DNA of 64,000 nt from NCBI RefSeq assembly GCF_040364665.1, contig NZ_BAABWX010000008.1:10750-74749 (forward strand), in the 5' to 3' direction. Source of the DNA: Cognatishimia sp. WU-CL00825. GTDB lineage: Bacteria > Pseudomonadota > Alphaproteobacteria > Rhodobacterales > Rhodobacteraceae. This document shows positions 1 through 8,426 of this stretch, piece after piece (the stretch's first letter is position 1; each line of letters starts with the position of its first letter). A model generated the notes under the pieces. It ran no database searches. It worked only from the letters and a program-made list of their open reading frames with translations, and was not told the DNA's origin. Both the position numbers and the translations under genes were made by a program.

Positions 1-1
1 G

Positions 2-154
2 GCCACCGAGGCGGAGCTGGTTGTGAAAGGTGGGGCCACCTTCCTGCAGATCGATGTGGATGGCGAAACCCTGCGTCTGGCCAAGGTGCTGGGCGATGGC
101 ATCGACAGTCTGGCCATCAACCAACAGTCTGATGACATCCTGATCTTTGCCTAA
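2..154 (+). CDS. C-terminal end of a protein, probably RTX-type (5' end outside window)
   Basis: Only the last 50 codons are inside the window; the frame is open from base 2 to the TAA at 152-154. The protein ends in SDDILIFA. An acidic pair followed by a short hydrophobic tail is also how the other RTX proteins of this window end (DDIFLI, AIDLFV, AFDLIL, EVLIFL), and this is the usual look of an uncleaved C-terminal type I secretion signal. The preceding residues (FLQIDVDGETLRLAKVLG) look like the beta-rich end of an RTX domain. The N-terminal function cannot be seen. A terminator at 245-280 follows. Confidence 0.6.
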   Translation, partial: ATEAELVVKGGATFLQIDVDGETLRLAKVLGDGIDSLAINQQSDDILIFA

Positions 155-226
155 AGCGTTTGGAGATTAACTTGAGGCAGCAAGTTGATTTCAAAACGCC
201 CACCCATTAAGAGGCGAAACGCTTTA
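152..226. repeat. Inverted repeats downstream of the partial RTX gene
   Basis: TAAAGCGTTT at 152-161, overlapping the stop codon, is repeated exactly in inverse as AAACGCTTTA at 217-226. Inside it, AACTTG at 169-174 and CAAGTT at 181-186 form a second 6-bp stem with a 6-base loop. The nested arrangement could fold in the 3' end of the mRNA or be a protein-binding site; which one is not known. Confidence 0.4.
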
Positions 227-244
227 AAGGCAGATGATAAAATA

Positions 245-280
245 CCAAAGGCCCGGTCAGCGATCTGACCGGGCCTTTGG
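245..280. terminator. Strong bidirectional terminator-like hairpin
   Basis: A perfect 16-bp stem (CCAAAGGCCCGGTCAG at 245-260 with its complement at 265-280) encloses a 4-base loop CGAT. A short T-run (TTTT, 283-286) follows on the plus strand. It lies between two convergent genes, the partial RTX gene and the sulfotransferase ending at 299, so it probably ends both transcripts. Confidence 0.8.
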
Positions 281-298
281 CGTTTTGGGCGGGGTGAT

Positions 299-1162
299 TT
301 AAGCGGTTTCTGTGGCGCGAAAGCGCTCCCAGGGCACCGGGCGCTTGATCAATGCCTCAAGCTGGGTGACCTCTTTGGCATAATAGTCTGTCAGCGCCGC
401 CTCGGTATCCGCTGCCATCGGGACCACCGCATCGCGCATGGATTCCCGGTTGGCGTTGCGCATTTGTTTGATGCCGGGGGCGGATTTGACGGTTTCCACC
501 AAACGTCCCATGCCGTGACGGCGGGCATAGCTGCCGACCTTCCACAGGGTCTCGCCAACGGCGGCGTTGCGATAGCGCACGCTTTCATTGGCTTTCAGGT
601 CCAGAAAATCATCCAGCGGTTTCAGTCCCAGAATATCGGTGGCCTGACGCGCCATTGTGGCGCGATCCGCCAGGATTTCCTCTTGGAACATCACATGGAT
701 CTGTTCCCGCGGAAAGTGATCCATCCAGCGGCTGAGATGCGTGGCATAGCGGCCCTGGTCGCGGTACAGCGGATTGTTGTCCAGCGCGGTTTCAAAGGTC
801 AGGTTTACGCCGCTGATATGGCCTTTGCGCGCCTCGTGCAGATGGTTTGAAAAGGCGCGTTTGATCGGGTCGCGCAGGGTGACAAACACATGCAAATTCG
901 GATTATAAGCCGCCGCCCGTGCGGGGGCATCCGCGTGGATAAAATAGGATGGCGAGATTTCACCGCGGTGCTGATGCGCGGTCTCAGAGGCAAAATTGCG
1001 TTCATACCACTCATAGCCGCGGTCAAAATAATAGCTGAAGAAATCAACTTCTTTTTCGTCGCTGACAAACACCTCGGGGCATTGTTGCAGGACGCCATAC
1101 AGCCATGTGGAGGCGCATTTTTGCGCCCCAATACCGATAAAACTTGCTTGAAACTGTCTCAT
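299..1162 (-). CDS. Sulfotransferase (PAPS-dependent, glycan type)
   Basis: Predicted to move sulfate from PAPS to a hydroxyl of a sugar, presumably the exopolysaccharide made by this locus. Near the N-terminus (about residues 9-22) the 5'-phosphosulfate-binding loop reads IGIGAQKCASTWLY. The 3'-phosphate-binding region VFVTLRDPIKRAFSNH (about residue 92) has the typical RDP and S residues. The length of 287 aa is normal for the heparan-sulfate-sulfotransferase-like superfamily. The ATG start at 1162 is followed directly by the P-loop strand, so little N-terminal uncertainty remains. It is the first of five sulfotransferase domains in this window. The acceptor sugar cannot be deduced. No PAPS-forming genes are nearby. 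Confidence 0.85.
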   Translation of the reverse strand: MRQFQASFIGIGAQKCASTWLYGVLQQCPEVFVSDEKEVDFFSYYFDRGYEWYERNFASETAHQHRGEISPSYFIHADAPARAAAYNPNLHVFVTLRDPIKRAFSNHLHEARKGHISGVNLTFETALDNNPLYRDQGRYATHLSRWMDHFPREQIHVMFQEEILADRATMARQATDILGLKPLDDFLDLKANESVRYRNAAVGETLWKVGSYARRHGMGRLVETVKSAPGIKQMRNANRESMRDAVVPMAADTEAALTDYYAKEVTQLEALIKRPVPWERFRATETA

Positions 1163-1230
1163 GCCGAATTCCGCTCGTTACCCAAATCCTATCTCTGCTC
1201 TGTATCCGCTGCGGCGCAGAAAATAAAGCA

Positions 1231-3240
1231 TCACGACAGGCCCAGCAGCCGTTTGAGGGTGGCGTGGTCAATATCTTCGACCAGCAGGGATTGATTGTCA
1301 CCAAAATCCACCCGCATGCCCTCGGGATCTGTAAACAACTGCCATTGGTCAGACCGGGCCCGCAATTGTGAGGCAATCGCCAGCCGGTGCCCCGCGCCAA
1401 AGCCGCGCAGACGGTCATGGCCGCCGTTGGCACTGATGTTGACGGTGACAAATTTCGCCGCAGGCGCAATCACATAAAGATCGTTGCCGGTGCCGCCCAC
1501 CAGAAACACTCGGGTGGCTTCGGCCTCCAGACGTTGCCCAAAGGGGCCACCGCCGCGCAGACGGGTGTTGTCGCCCCGGGCGATGGCGCGTTCGATATGT
1601 TGGGGCACGGTGTAATCCACCCAGGTGATCAACGTATCAATGCCGCCTTTTTCGGGCTCGGTGATGCGGGTTTCTCGATGCGAGACAATGAAGCGGTCGG
1701 TGCCCAGGCTGCCGGTGATCTGCACCGGGGCGCTGCGGTCATTCAGCCAGGCCCCGGGGCCTTTGGCCGCCAGCTTGCCATCATTGTCCTGGTCAAATTC
1801 CGGGCGGGTCGCGCGGGCGGCTTCGGCCACCCAGATGTCGCGGCCAATCGGCCAGACCACCTCAAATTGCGCCGCATCAAACCGATCCACCTGGGTGTCG
1901 CGGAAGATCAACGTATGCGGCCAGGCCGGGTCAGCACCGCTGGGCAGCCAGACATCCTCTCCTACTTGGGTCAGGCGCGACAGCGCATCAGCGGCATCCT
2001 CAAAGGGATAGCCTTCCAGCAGCAACCGGTCATCAGGGCCAAAGCCCAGAATGATCTTATTGTGCCGGTCGCGCCGCAGCCGCAGCAGATCCTGACCGCC
2101 AGACAGCGACAGCACGTCAAACCCGCCGCCGGGCACAATCACGTCGTCTCCCTTGGTGTCCAGAATGGTTGTGCCGCGTGGGTCTTTGACCAAATCGCCG
2201 TCCTGCATGCGCAGGGTCACCGCAGGCTGCAAGGCGCGCACGGTGATATTGCGCAGCATAAAGGCATTCTCCGGGTCCAGGGTCTCTTTCAGGGTCTTTT
2301 CATCCGCCCCCCACCAGCCGCCCCGGGCGGTGAACTGATCATTGGCGATCAGAAACATCGGCTCGTGCACATCTTCGGGGGTGGGGGTGCGATAGATTTC
2401 CTGCAGGTCATCGCGGGTTTTGCCAAAATAGAAAATCACATGTTCGGCGGTCCACAGCGCCGCATAGGTGTGAAAATCATCATAGATATTGGCCCCAAAA
2501 TCCGCCCGCGGTTTTTGGATTTGATGGAAGTTATAGATGTTGCGATTGCCGCGTTTGCGCACCTTGGGAGTGCGGCCTTCGGCGGTGGCGGCAAAGGGGT
2601 TTTTGATCCCCACGCTATGGGTGGGATTCTGATCCGCATCAAAGGTGTCAAAAAACACCGCGGTGTTAAAGGTATTGTCCTTTTTGGTGCGCGTGCCGAT
2701 CCCGGCCCCATAGGCCTCAAAGATATCGATCTCGGGGGGCCAGCCAATGCCGGCAAAGGTCATCCAAAAGGCAGGCCAGCGGCCTTTGCCCCGGGGAATA
2801 CGGGCCTGAACCTCAAAATAACCATAGGTCTGGGCCCAGGTATGGGCGGTGGTGATTTCACCGCTGGCAAACCGGATCTTATCGGCGCGTTTGCCCTGAC
2901 CTGTGGCCGTCATATAATGGCGCAGGGCGGGTTTCACGCTGTCAGGCAAGGCCACGGTGCGCAGGGCCAGCCCCTCGTCGGTCACCGCATGCAGCGGTGC
3001 CAGCACCGCATCTTCGGCCGCCCCCAGCACGCCGTAATCCAAAAAGACGGTTTCATCAGCATTGGTCATCAACTGACCGCGCCGGGGCAGGGTGGACCAC
3101 AGGCCAGAGCGCCCGTCATACCGGTTGAGCCCCTGTTGAAAGCTTTCGTCCAGAATGGGCAGCGTGCCGCTCAGGTCAGGGCCTGCCATCGCGGTTTTTG
3201 CCACCAGTGCCAAAAGCACTGCCATCACTTGCATACGCAT
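1231..3240 (-). CDS. Secreted glycoside hydrolase family 16 endo-glycanase with RTX-like tail
   Basis: Likely cleaves beta-1,3/1,4 glucan-type backbones, as ExoK/ExsH do for succinoglycan. The ATG at 3240 gives MRMQVMAVLLALVAKTAMA, a Sec signal peptide; an upstream TTG at 3273 would add 11 residues and is less likely. The GH16 catalytic signature EIDIFE is at about residues 170-175, with the two Glu and the Asp as nucleophile, acid/base and helper. WPAFWM just before it is also typical. The catalytic domain fills about residues 30-340. The rest is beta-rich with RTX-like stretches (TKGDDVIVPGGGFDVLSLSGG), so it may be a carbohydrate- or calcium-binding module. It probably trims or releases the EPS. 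Unlike the other RTX-like proteins here it has a signal peptide. Confidence 0.82.
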   Translation of the reverse strand: MRMQVMAVLLALVAKTAMAGPDLSGTLPILDESFQQGLNRYDGRSGLWSTLPRRGQLMTNADETVFLDYGVLGAAEDAVLAPLHAVTDEGLALRTVALPDSVKPALRHYMTATGQGKRADKIRFASGEITTAHTWAQTYGYFEVQARIPRGKGRWPAFWMTFAGIGWPPEIDIFEAYGAGIGTRTKKDNTFNTAVFFDTFDADQNPTHSVGIKNPFAATAEGRTPKVRKRGNRNIYNFHQIQKPRADFGANIYDDFHTYAALWTAEHVIFYFGKTRDDLQEIYRTPTPEDVHEPMFLIANDQFTARGGWWGADEKTLKETLDPENAFMLRNITVRALQPAVTLRMQDGDLVKDPRGTTILDTKGDDVIVPGGGFDVLSLSGGQDLLRLRRDRHNKIILGFGPDDRLLLEGYPFEDAADALSRLTQVGEDVWLPSGADPAWPHTLIFRDTQVDRFDAAQFEVVWPIGRDIWVAEAARATRPEFDQDNDGKLAAKGPGAWLNDRSAPVQITGSLGTDRFIVSHRETRITEPEKGGIDTLITWVDYTVPQHIERAIARGDNTRLRGGGPFGQRLEAEATRVFLVGGTGNDLYVIAPAAKFVTVNISANGGHDRLRGFGAGHRLAIASQLRARSDQWQLFTDPEGMRVDFGDNQSLLVEDIDHATLKRLLGLS

Positions 3241-3415
3241 AAAGGTTTTCCCCAAAGGTCGGTGACATTTCAAAGGCTGGTCTTACCGCTGTCATTCATT
3301 CTGACTTAGTATATGTAAAGGCGGCACCGTCTCCAAGCATGTCACATTTTTTGCCAAAAGGTTTTGTATGTGAGGCAAAAATCAGACGGCTTTGAAAGGT
3401 AAAATTGGGTTTCGC

Positions 3416-4768
3416 ATGACGTCGCAATCAGAAAAATCGGCTGACTCTTATGGGTCTTCTTCGCTCAAAGGCATCCTGAAAAAGGCGCTGTCGCTGGTGG
3501 GGGGGCGCGTGGGCGGGAACCTGCTGACCCTGGGCTATACTTTGCTGTTGGCGCGGCTTGCGACCCCGGCAGAGTTTGGTCTGGTGATGACGGGTTTTGC
3601 CTGGACCATGCTGTTGTCGATTGGTCTGGCGCTGAATGTGGAATCCGGCTCGATCAAATATCTGGTGCACTATCGCGAGGCCGATAAGCTTGGGCTGATG
3701 GCGGGGTTCATCCGCTTTAACCGCAGCATTATTCTGGCCATGTCGGTGCTGGCGGCGCTGAGCTGTCTGGGGCTTTGGGCCTTGGGGCTGTTGGATCTTG
3801 CCGGGCAAACCGCGCAGGTGTTGATTTTGGCCCTGCTGGCGGCCCCGATTGTGGCGCTGACCCGGGTTTATGCGCGCCATGCCACCGCCCTGGGTCAGGT
3901 GCTGCGCGGCGGCCTGCCAATCATGTTGGCGCGCCCCGGCGTCATTTGTCTGTTGCTGGGCCTGGTCTGGCTGAGCGGCGTGCAGGTGGGCCCCAGCCTG
4001 TTGATGGTTTTATTGCTGCTGGCCTTTGTGCTGACCGCCCTGTTGCAGGCGTTTTTGCTGCGCAAGACCTTTGCGGATGCCACCGAGGCCACCCCCGATT
4101 TCAGCGCGCGGCGCAGCTGGCTGGGCACCGGGGCGATGATGGCCCCGCTTCTGGTGCTGCGGGACAATCTGAAACATGTCATTGTGGCCAGCGCTGGCCT
4201 GGTACTGGGCGCGGCCGAGGTGGGGTATCTGGCCCTGGCGCTGTCGTTGATGAGCCTGGCCTATTTTAGCATGAAGGCGGTGGATATTGCCCTCAGCCCG
4301 CAGCTGTCCAAAGCCTTGCAAAACAAAAATCTGACCCGTGTGGCGCATCTGGTGAAGACCGCCGCCAAGCTAAAGCTGGTGGCGCTGGTGCTGGGCTGTG
4401 GCCTGTTGGCGCTGTTTGGCGAGCCGATTTTGGCGGTGTTTGGGCCGGCCTATCAGGTGGTGTTTGTGCCGCTGTTCATCCTGATGCTGGTGCCGGCGGC
4501 CGAGGCGCTATTTGGCCCGGCCCAGATCGTTTTGAATGTCACTGGCCGGCAGGCGGCGGTGTTTTGGGTGGCGGGCATCAGCGCTGCGGTTCTGGTGGGG
4601 GCCACGGTCCTTGGTGGCTGGATTGGGGCGGTGAACGGCGCCGCAGCCGGGGCCGGGATGAGCTATCTCTTGCAACAGGCTTTGCTGTGGCGAGTCAGTC
4701 TGAAAAATGCCCATGTGGACACCTCTATGGCCAGCTTGTGGGCAACAAAACGCCCAGAAAATAGCTAA
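3416..4768 (+). CDS. Polysaccharide flippase (Wzx/ExoT-like)
   Basis: An integral membrane protein of about 450 aa with roughly a dozen hydrophobic segments. It opens with an amphipathic N-terminus and the pattern GGRVGGNLLTLGYTLLLARL, typical of the oligosaccharide flippase / MVF-type family. It would move lipid-linked repeat units across the inner membrane for polymerisation by the ExoQ-like protein. The ATG at 3416 is preferred over an in-frame TTG at 3392, though neither has a strong ribosome binding site. It heads the plus-strand exo gene run, followed by the ExoP-like gene after a 212-bp gap. In Rhizobium this role is played by ExoT; the assignment is by topology and neighbourhood. Confidence 0.8.
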   Translation: MTSQSEKSADSYGSSSLKGILKKALSLVGGRVGGNLLTLGYTLLLARLATPAEFGLVMTGFAWTMLLSIGLALNVESGSIKYLVHYREADKLGLMAGFIRFNRSIILAMSVLAALSCLGLWALGLLDLAGQTAQVLILALLAAPIVALTRVYARHATALGQVLRGGLPIMLARPGVICLLLGLVWLSGVQVGPSLLMVLLLLAFVLTALLQAFLLRKTFADATEATPDFSARRSWLGTGAMMAPLLVLRDNLKHVIVASAGLVLGAAEVGYLALALSLMSLAYFSMKAVDIALSPQLSKALQNKNLTRVAHLVKTAAKLKLVALVLGCGLLALFGEPILAVFGPAYQVVFVPLFILMLVPAAEALFGPAQIVLNVTGRQAAVFWVAGISAAVLVGATVLGGWIGAVNGAAAGAGMSYLLQQALLWRVSLKNAHVDTSMASLWATKRPENS

Positions 4769-4891
4769 AAAACCGCAATCATACCGTCAATTTGCCCGCT
4801 TTGTGCATGAAACGGGGACAATGACTTGCCTTGGCTGAAATGTGGTTTGGTTTAACTTTGGAAATCGTCTAGAGGGATGCCAATAAGCGTG

Positions 4892-4906
4892 ACATGCAAA
4901 GCATGT
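4892..4906. promoter_or_regulatory. Inverted repeat upstream of exoP (possible operator)
   Basis: ACATGC at 4892-4897 and GCATGT at 4901-4906 form a perfect 6-bp inverted repeat around AAA, about 75 bases before the exoP start. It sits in the 212-bp gap 4769-4980, which otherwise holds nothing recognisable. The size and symmetry fit a dimeric DNA-binding protein, but no promoter boxes could be aligned convincingly. Confidence 0.3.
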
Positions 4907-4980
4907 TATGTCGTTGCCTGTCAGGCGGCGGACTCTTCTGTGTTGGGTCTGCGGTCCGGGCGGGTTATTTTGAGTAACAC

Positions 4981-7278
4981 ATGAATTTGGATCGAGTTCC
5001 GCCCGTGCATCAAGACCCGTCAAACCGCGATAATTTCCTGCCCTCCATTGATCTGGGTGAGGTGCTCCGGGAAATGCTGGCAAAATTACGTCGCCGCTGG
5101 CTGATTGTATTTTCCACCCTGGTGATCTCGGTCTTGCTGGCGATTTTCTATGTGGCGAATGCCACGCCGACCTATACGGCAAATGGCGCGATCCTGATTG
5201 ACCCCCGTGTGGGGCAGAACCCCGAAAGCGGCGGCCAGATGATGCCCGGCCTGTTGATGTCAGATGCGCTGACAGTCGACAGCGAGCTGCGGGTGCTGTC
5301 CTCTCGCGAGGTCACCACCAACACCATGCGCGCCCTGGGGCTGGATGGGGAAACCGTTCTGGTGCCCTCTTTGAAACAAAAGTTGCTGGCCAAATTGGGC
5401 ATTGGCGGCCAAAGCGATGACACCGGGGCGGCCTTGACCGATGCGGCCCGCGAAGAGCGCCGCATCGAAGCGCAGCGTCGCAAATTTGTGCGCAATCTGA
5501 AAGTGCAACGCGCCGGGGACAGCTTTGTTGTCGATATTTCTTATTCTTCCTCCAATCTGGAATTTGCCCCGCGTGCGGTCAATACGCTGATCAAGGAATA
5601 CCTGCACCAATCCGGCAAGCAGAATGTCGAGATGATCGAGCGCAATCAAGTGTGGTTGTCTGACCGTATTGACGAGCTGAGAGATGGGGTGCGCGCGGCG
5701 GAATCCGCGGTGGCCAGCTATCGCCGTGCCAATGATTTGCTGACCCCAGAAGGGGCGTTGTTGCCCACAGAGATTGCTTTGAATGCTGCCATTGGCGAGC
5801 TTGTGAAGCTGCGGGGCCAGGCCTTGACCATCGAAGTGCAGGCCCAGCAGCTGTCAGAACAGATTGCCGCCAATGAAATCGAAGCCGTCCAGGTGCCGCT
5901 TGAAGAGCGCACCAAGGCGCTGGCAGATTTTGAGGCGCGCTTTGCCGAGTTGCAGCAACAGGAACAAGAGCTGCTGTTGATCTGGGACGAGGCCGCGCCC
6001 GCCGTGCGCGGGGTGCGCCAGCAAAAAGACCAGACCCAGGCGCTGATCATTGGCGAATACAGCCAAATTCAATCGCGTCTGCGCGCCCAGGGCGAGGCGA
6101 TGAACCGTCAGGTTCTGGCCACGGAAAAAGTGATTGCCGATCTGCGCGACGCCTATGGTGATGACACCGAAAAGACCCTGGAACTGCGCAATCTGGAACG
6201 CGAAGCCAATGCCAAGCGCGAACTTTATGAGCGGCTGCTGGAAGAATTCAACAGCACCTCGCAGCTTTTGACCTTTGATGCCAGCTCGGCGCGGGTCATT
6301 GGCTGGGCGGTGGTGCCCGGAGCAAAGTCTTCGCCAAAATCCCGTCGGGTGGTGATCTTGGCGGTTTTTGCGGGCTTGGTGATTGCGATCGGGGCGATCT
6401 TTGTGCTGGAAGCGCTGGATCAAAGCTTTCGCACCCATACGGATGTGACCCGCAAACTGGGCCTGCCTTTCCTTGGGGTGATCCCGGCGTTTGAATCAGA
6501 TCAACGCGCCACGCCCCCCACTCAACGCCAGCGGGTCCAACGCGGCAAACGCTGGAAGAAACTCTCAAAAGCCGCCCGGAAACTTGATTTTGCAGCGGTC
6601 TGGCCCACCTCGGTGAGCGCCGAAAGCATGCGCAGCATTCACGTAAAGCTGGCGTTGCAAAAAGAGCAATTCTCCACCAAGGGAGAGGGTATTATTCTGG
6701 GCTTTACCTCTTCGGTGCGCGACGAGGGTAAAACCACAACCGCCTTTAACTTTGCCACCTTCCTGGCGCGGCAGAATGAAAAAGTCGTGCTGGTGGATAT
6801 GGATTTGATCTCGCATGAGATGTCGCGGCTGGTGAACACGGTTTTGCCCAGCAACAACCGTCTGGCGTCTTTCCTGCAGGATCCAGAGGGCGCCCTGAGC
6901 AATCTCAGCGCCATCCCGGAATTCCCTGGTCTGCACCTGATTGGCAATCTGGGAGCGGGCAGCATTCCCCCTCCCACACCACGGGACGCCGAAGGGCTGG
7001 CGGCCTTGTTGCGGTATCTGCGCCAGCATTTTGACTATGTGATTGTTGATCTGCCGCCGGTGCAGGGGGCTGCGGACACGCAATTGCTGGCCCGTCTTTG
7101 TGACCGGGTGATCTATGCGATCAAATGGGGCACCACCCCGCAGGATCAAGTGATGTCATCGCTGAAGAAAAGCGGGTTACACCGGGATGATTTCTTTGGG
7201 GTGCTCTTTACCCGCGCCAATCTAAAGAAATACCGATCTTACAACCGCCACGAGATCGCGGATTACTATTACGCCTAA
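4981..7278 (+). CDS. exoP: ExoP/Wzc-type chain-length regulator with tyrosine-kinase domain
   Basis: An inner-membrane polysaccharide co-polymerase that sets chain length and couples polymerisation to export. Transmembrane helix 1 is at about residues 41-59. A periplasmic coiled-coil/Wzz-GNVR region with many Glu, Gln and Arg follows, and helix 2 is at about 456-476. The C-terminal BY-kinase domain has Walker A GFTSSVRDEGKTTT (574-587), Walker A' VVLVDMDL and Walker B YVIVDLPPV. The tail ends in a tyrosine cluster (Y751, Y754, Y762-764), the usual autophosphorylation site. The Walker A loop has RDEGKT where PGEGKS is common; lysine and Thr are kept, so activity is expected. No low-molecular-weight phosphatase partner is seen nearby. 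The 12-bp hairpin after the stop may modulate expression of the next genes. Confidence 0.92.
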   Translation: MNLDRVPPVHQDPSNRDNFLPSIDLGEVLREMLAKLRRRWLIVFSTLVISVLLAIFYVANATPTYTANGAILIDPRVGQNPESGGQMMPGLLMSDALTVDSELRVLSSREVTTNTMRALGLDGETVLVPSLKQKLLAKLGIGGQSDDTGAALTDAAREERRIEAQRRKFVRNLKVQRAGDSFVVDISYSSSNLEFAPRAVNTLIKEYLHQSGKQNVEMIERNQVWLSDRIDELRDGVRAAESAVASYRRANDLLTPEGALLPTEIALNAAIGELVKLRGQALTIEVQAQQLSEQIAANEIEAVQVPLEERTKALADFEARFAELQQQEQELLLIWDEAAPAVRGVRQQKDQTQALIIGEYSQIQSRLRAQGEAMNRQVLATEKVIADLRDAYGDDTEKTLELRNLEREANAKRELYERLLEEFNSTSQLLTFDASSARVIGWAVVPGAKSSPKSRRVVILAVFAGLVIAIGAIFVLEALDQSFRTHTDVTRKLGLPFLGVIPAFESDQRATPPTQRQRVQRGKRWKKLSKAARKLDFAAVWPTSVSAESMRSIHVKLALQKEQFSTKGEGIILGFTSSVRDEGKTTTAFNFATFLARQNEKVVLVDMDLISHEMSRLVNTVLPSNNRLASFLQDPEGALSNLSAIPEFPGLHLIGNLGAGSIPPPTPRDAEGLAALLRYLRQHFDYVIVDLPPVQGAADTQLLARLCDRVIYAIKWGTTPQDQVMSSLKKSGLHRDDFFGVLFTRANLKKYRSYNRHEIADYYYA

Positions 7279-7285
7279 TGGCACT

Positions 7286-7314
7286 CTGCCCCATTGCACC
7301 GCGCAATGGGGCAG
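7286..7314 (+). other. Intercistronic hairpin after exoP
   Basis: CTGCCCCATTGC at 7286-7297 pairs perfectly with GCAATGGGGCAG at 7303-7314 around a 5-base loop. There is no T-run after it, so it is more likely an mRNA-stabilising or attenuating element between exoP and the acyltransferase than a full terminator. The tip sequence resembles the CCATTGC/GCAATGG repeat at 31357-31373. Confidence 0.5.
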
Positions 7315-7342
7315 CAGATCGTTTGGCACAGCGACCAGGAGC

Positions 7343-8425
7343 ATGGTCAGGACGATGAACCGAGTTTATACAATTCAGTATTTGCGGGCCTTGGCGGCTC
7401 TGGCGGTTGTGGCGCTGCATGCGGGCAAACGCGTGCAAGAGGCGTTGCCTGACATGGTGACAACCGGATTGTCCCTAGGCCATGCGGGTGTGGATCTGTT
7501 TTTTGTGATCAGCGGCTTCATCATGTGGAGCATCAGCCACAACAAACCCTCTGATCCCATCGGCTTTCTGCTGCGCCGCCTCATTCGCATTGCGCCGCCC
7601 TATTGGGTGGCCATTCTGGTCTGGGTCGCGGTGGTCTCGGTGTTAAATTACAATTGGATCACCGTCACCACACCCCATGTGCTGGGGTCGTTGGCGTTTT
7701 TCCCGCATTACAGCCCAACCTTTGAGACCCGGATCTGGCCAGTGTTGGTGCCCGGTTGGACCCTGACCTATGAGATGTTCTTTTATCTGGTCTTTGCCGC
7801 GGCTTTGCTGGTGGCCACAAAACAGCGGCTTGGGCTGCTGGTGGCGTTGTTTTTAGGGCTGGTTGGGGCTGGGTTCTGGCTGGACCCAAACCAGGCCTGG
7901 GCCGTGACCTATACCAGCCCCTTGTTGTTGGAATTTCTGGGCGGCTGTCTGATTGCCGAGCTGTGGAAGCGCCGCCCCGGATCTGTGGCGCGTAATCTGC
8001 TGTTGCTCTTGGCGGGTTTTGGCCTGCTGATAACCTTTGGCACCCATGTGGATGATGCTGATCTGGCCCATCGCGCGCTGGTCTTTGGCGGGCCGGCGGT
8101 GCTGATCACCCTGGGGGCTGTGGGGCTGGGACGCCGCGTGCCACATCTGCCGTGGCTAGAGCGGCTGGGGGATGCCAGCTATGCGATTTATCTGTTCCAT
8201 CTGTTTTTGCTGGTGCCGATGGGAGAGGCCTGGACCCGGCTGCCCGGCCTGCATTCCACCCCGGCGGCGTTTGGCTTTATCGTCCTGACCTTGGTCTTGG
8301 TCTGCTTTATGGGGCTGGCGATTTATAAATATGGCGAACACCCGCTGCAAAAGACTCTGAATAAGCTCTTTTTGCCCAAACCCCCCGTTGCCAAACCTCA
8401 GGAACAGAGCCTTGCAAACCGCTGA
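7343..8425 (+). CDS. Membrane acyltransferase 3 family (ExoZ-like)
   Basis: A multi-pass O-acyltransferase of the acyltransferase-3/OafA family, expected to acetylate the EPS repeat unit. The N-terminus shows the family pattern: IQYLRALAALAVVALHAG with the conserved R and H, then HAGVDLFFVISGFIMW, then LLRRLIRIAPPYWV. About ten hydrophobic segments follow, and 360 aa is usual for ExoZ. Two ATG starts (7343 and 7355) are possible; both have AGGA just upstream at short spacing. The stop at 8423-8425 lies one base before the next start, so the genes are cotranscribed. The donor (acetyl or another acyl group) cannot be told from sequence. Confidence 0.85.
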   Translation: MVRTMNRVYTIQYLRALAALAVVALHAGKRVQEALPDMVTTGLSLGHAGVDLFFVISGFIMWSISHNKPSDPIGFLLRRLIRIAPPYWVAILVWVAVVSVLNYNWITVTTPHVLGSLAFFPHYSPTFETRIWPVLVPGWTLTYEMFFYLVFAAALLVATKQRLGLLVALFLGLVGAGFWLDPNQAWAVTYTSPLLLEFLGGCLIAELWKRRPGSVARNLLLLLAGFGLLITFGTHVDDADLAHRALVFGGPAVLITLGAVGLGRRVPHLPWLERLGDASYAIYLFHLFLLVPMGEAWTRLPGLHSTPAAFGFIVLTLVLVCFMGLAIYKYGEHPLQKTLNKLFLPKPPVAKPQEQSLANR

Positions 8426-8426
8426 T

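Noticed and set aside
1387..3309. 640-codon plus-strand open frame
   Set aside because: It is the antisense shadow of the GH16 gene; composition is biased (runs of Gly, Ala, His) and no domain is recognisable.
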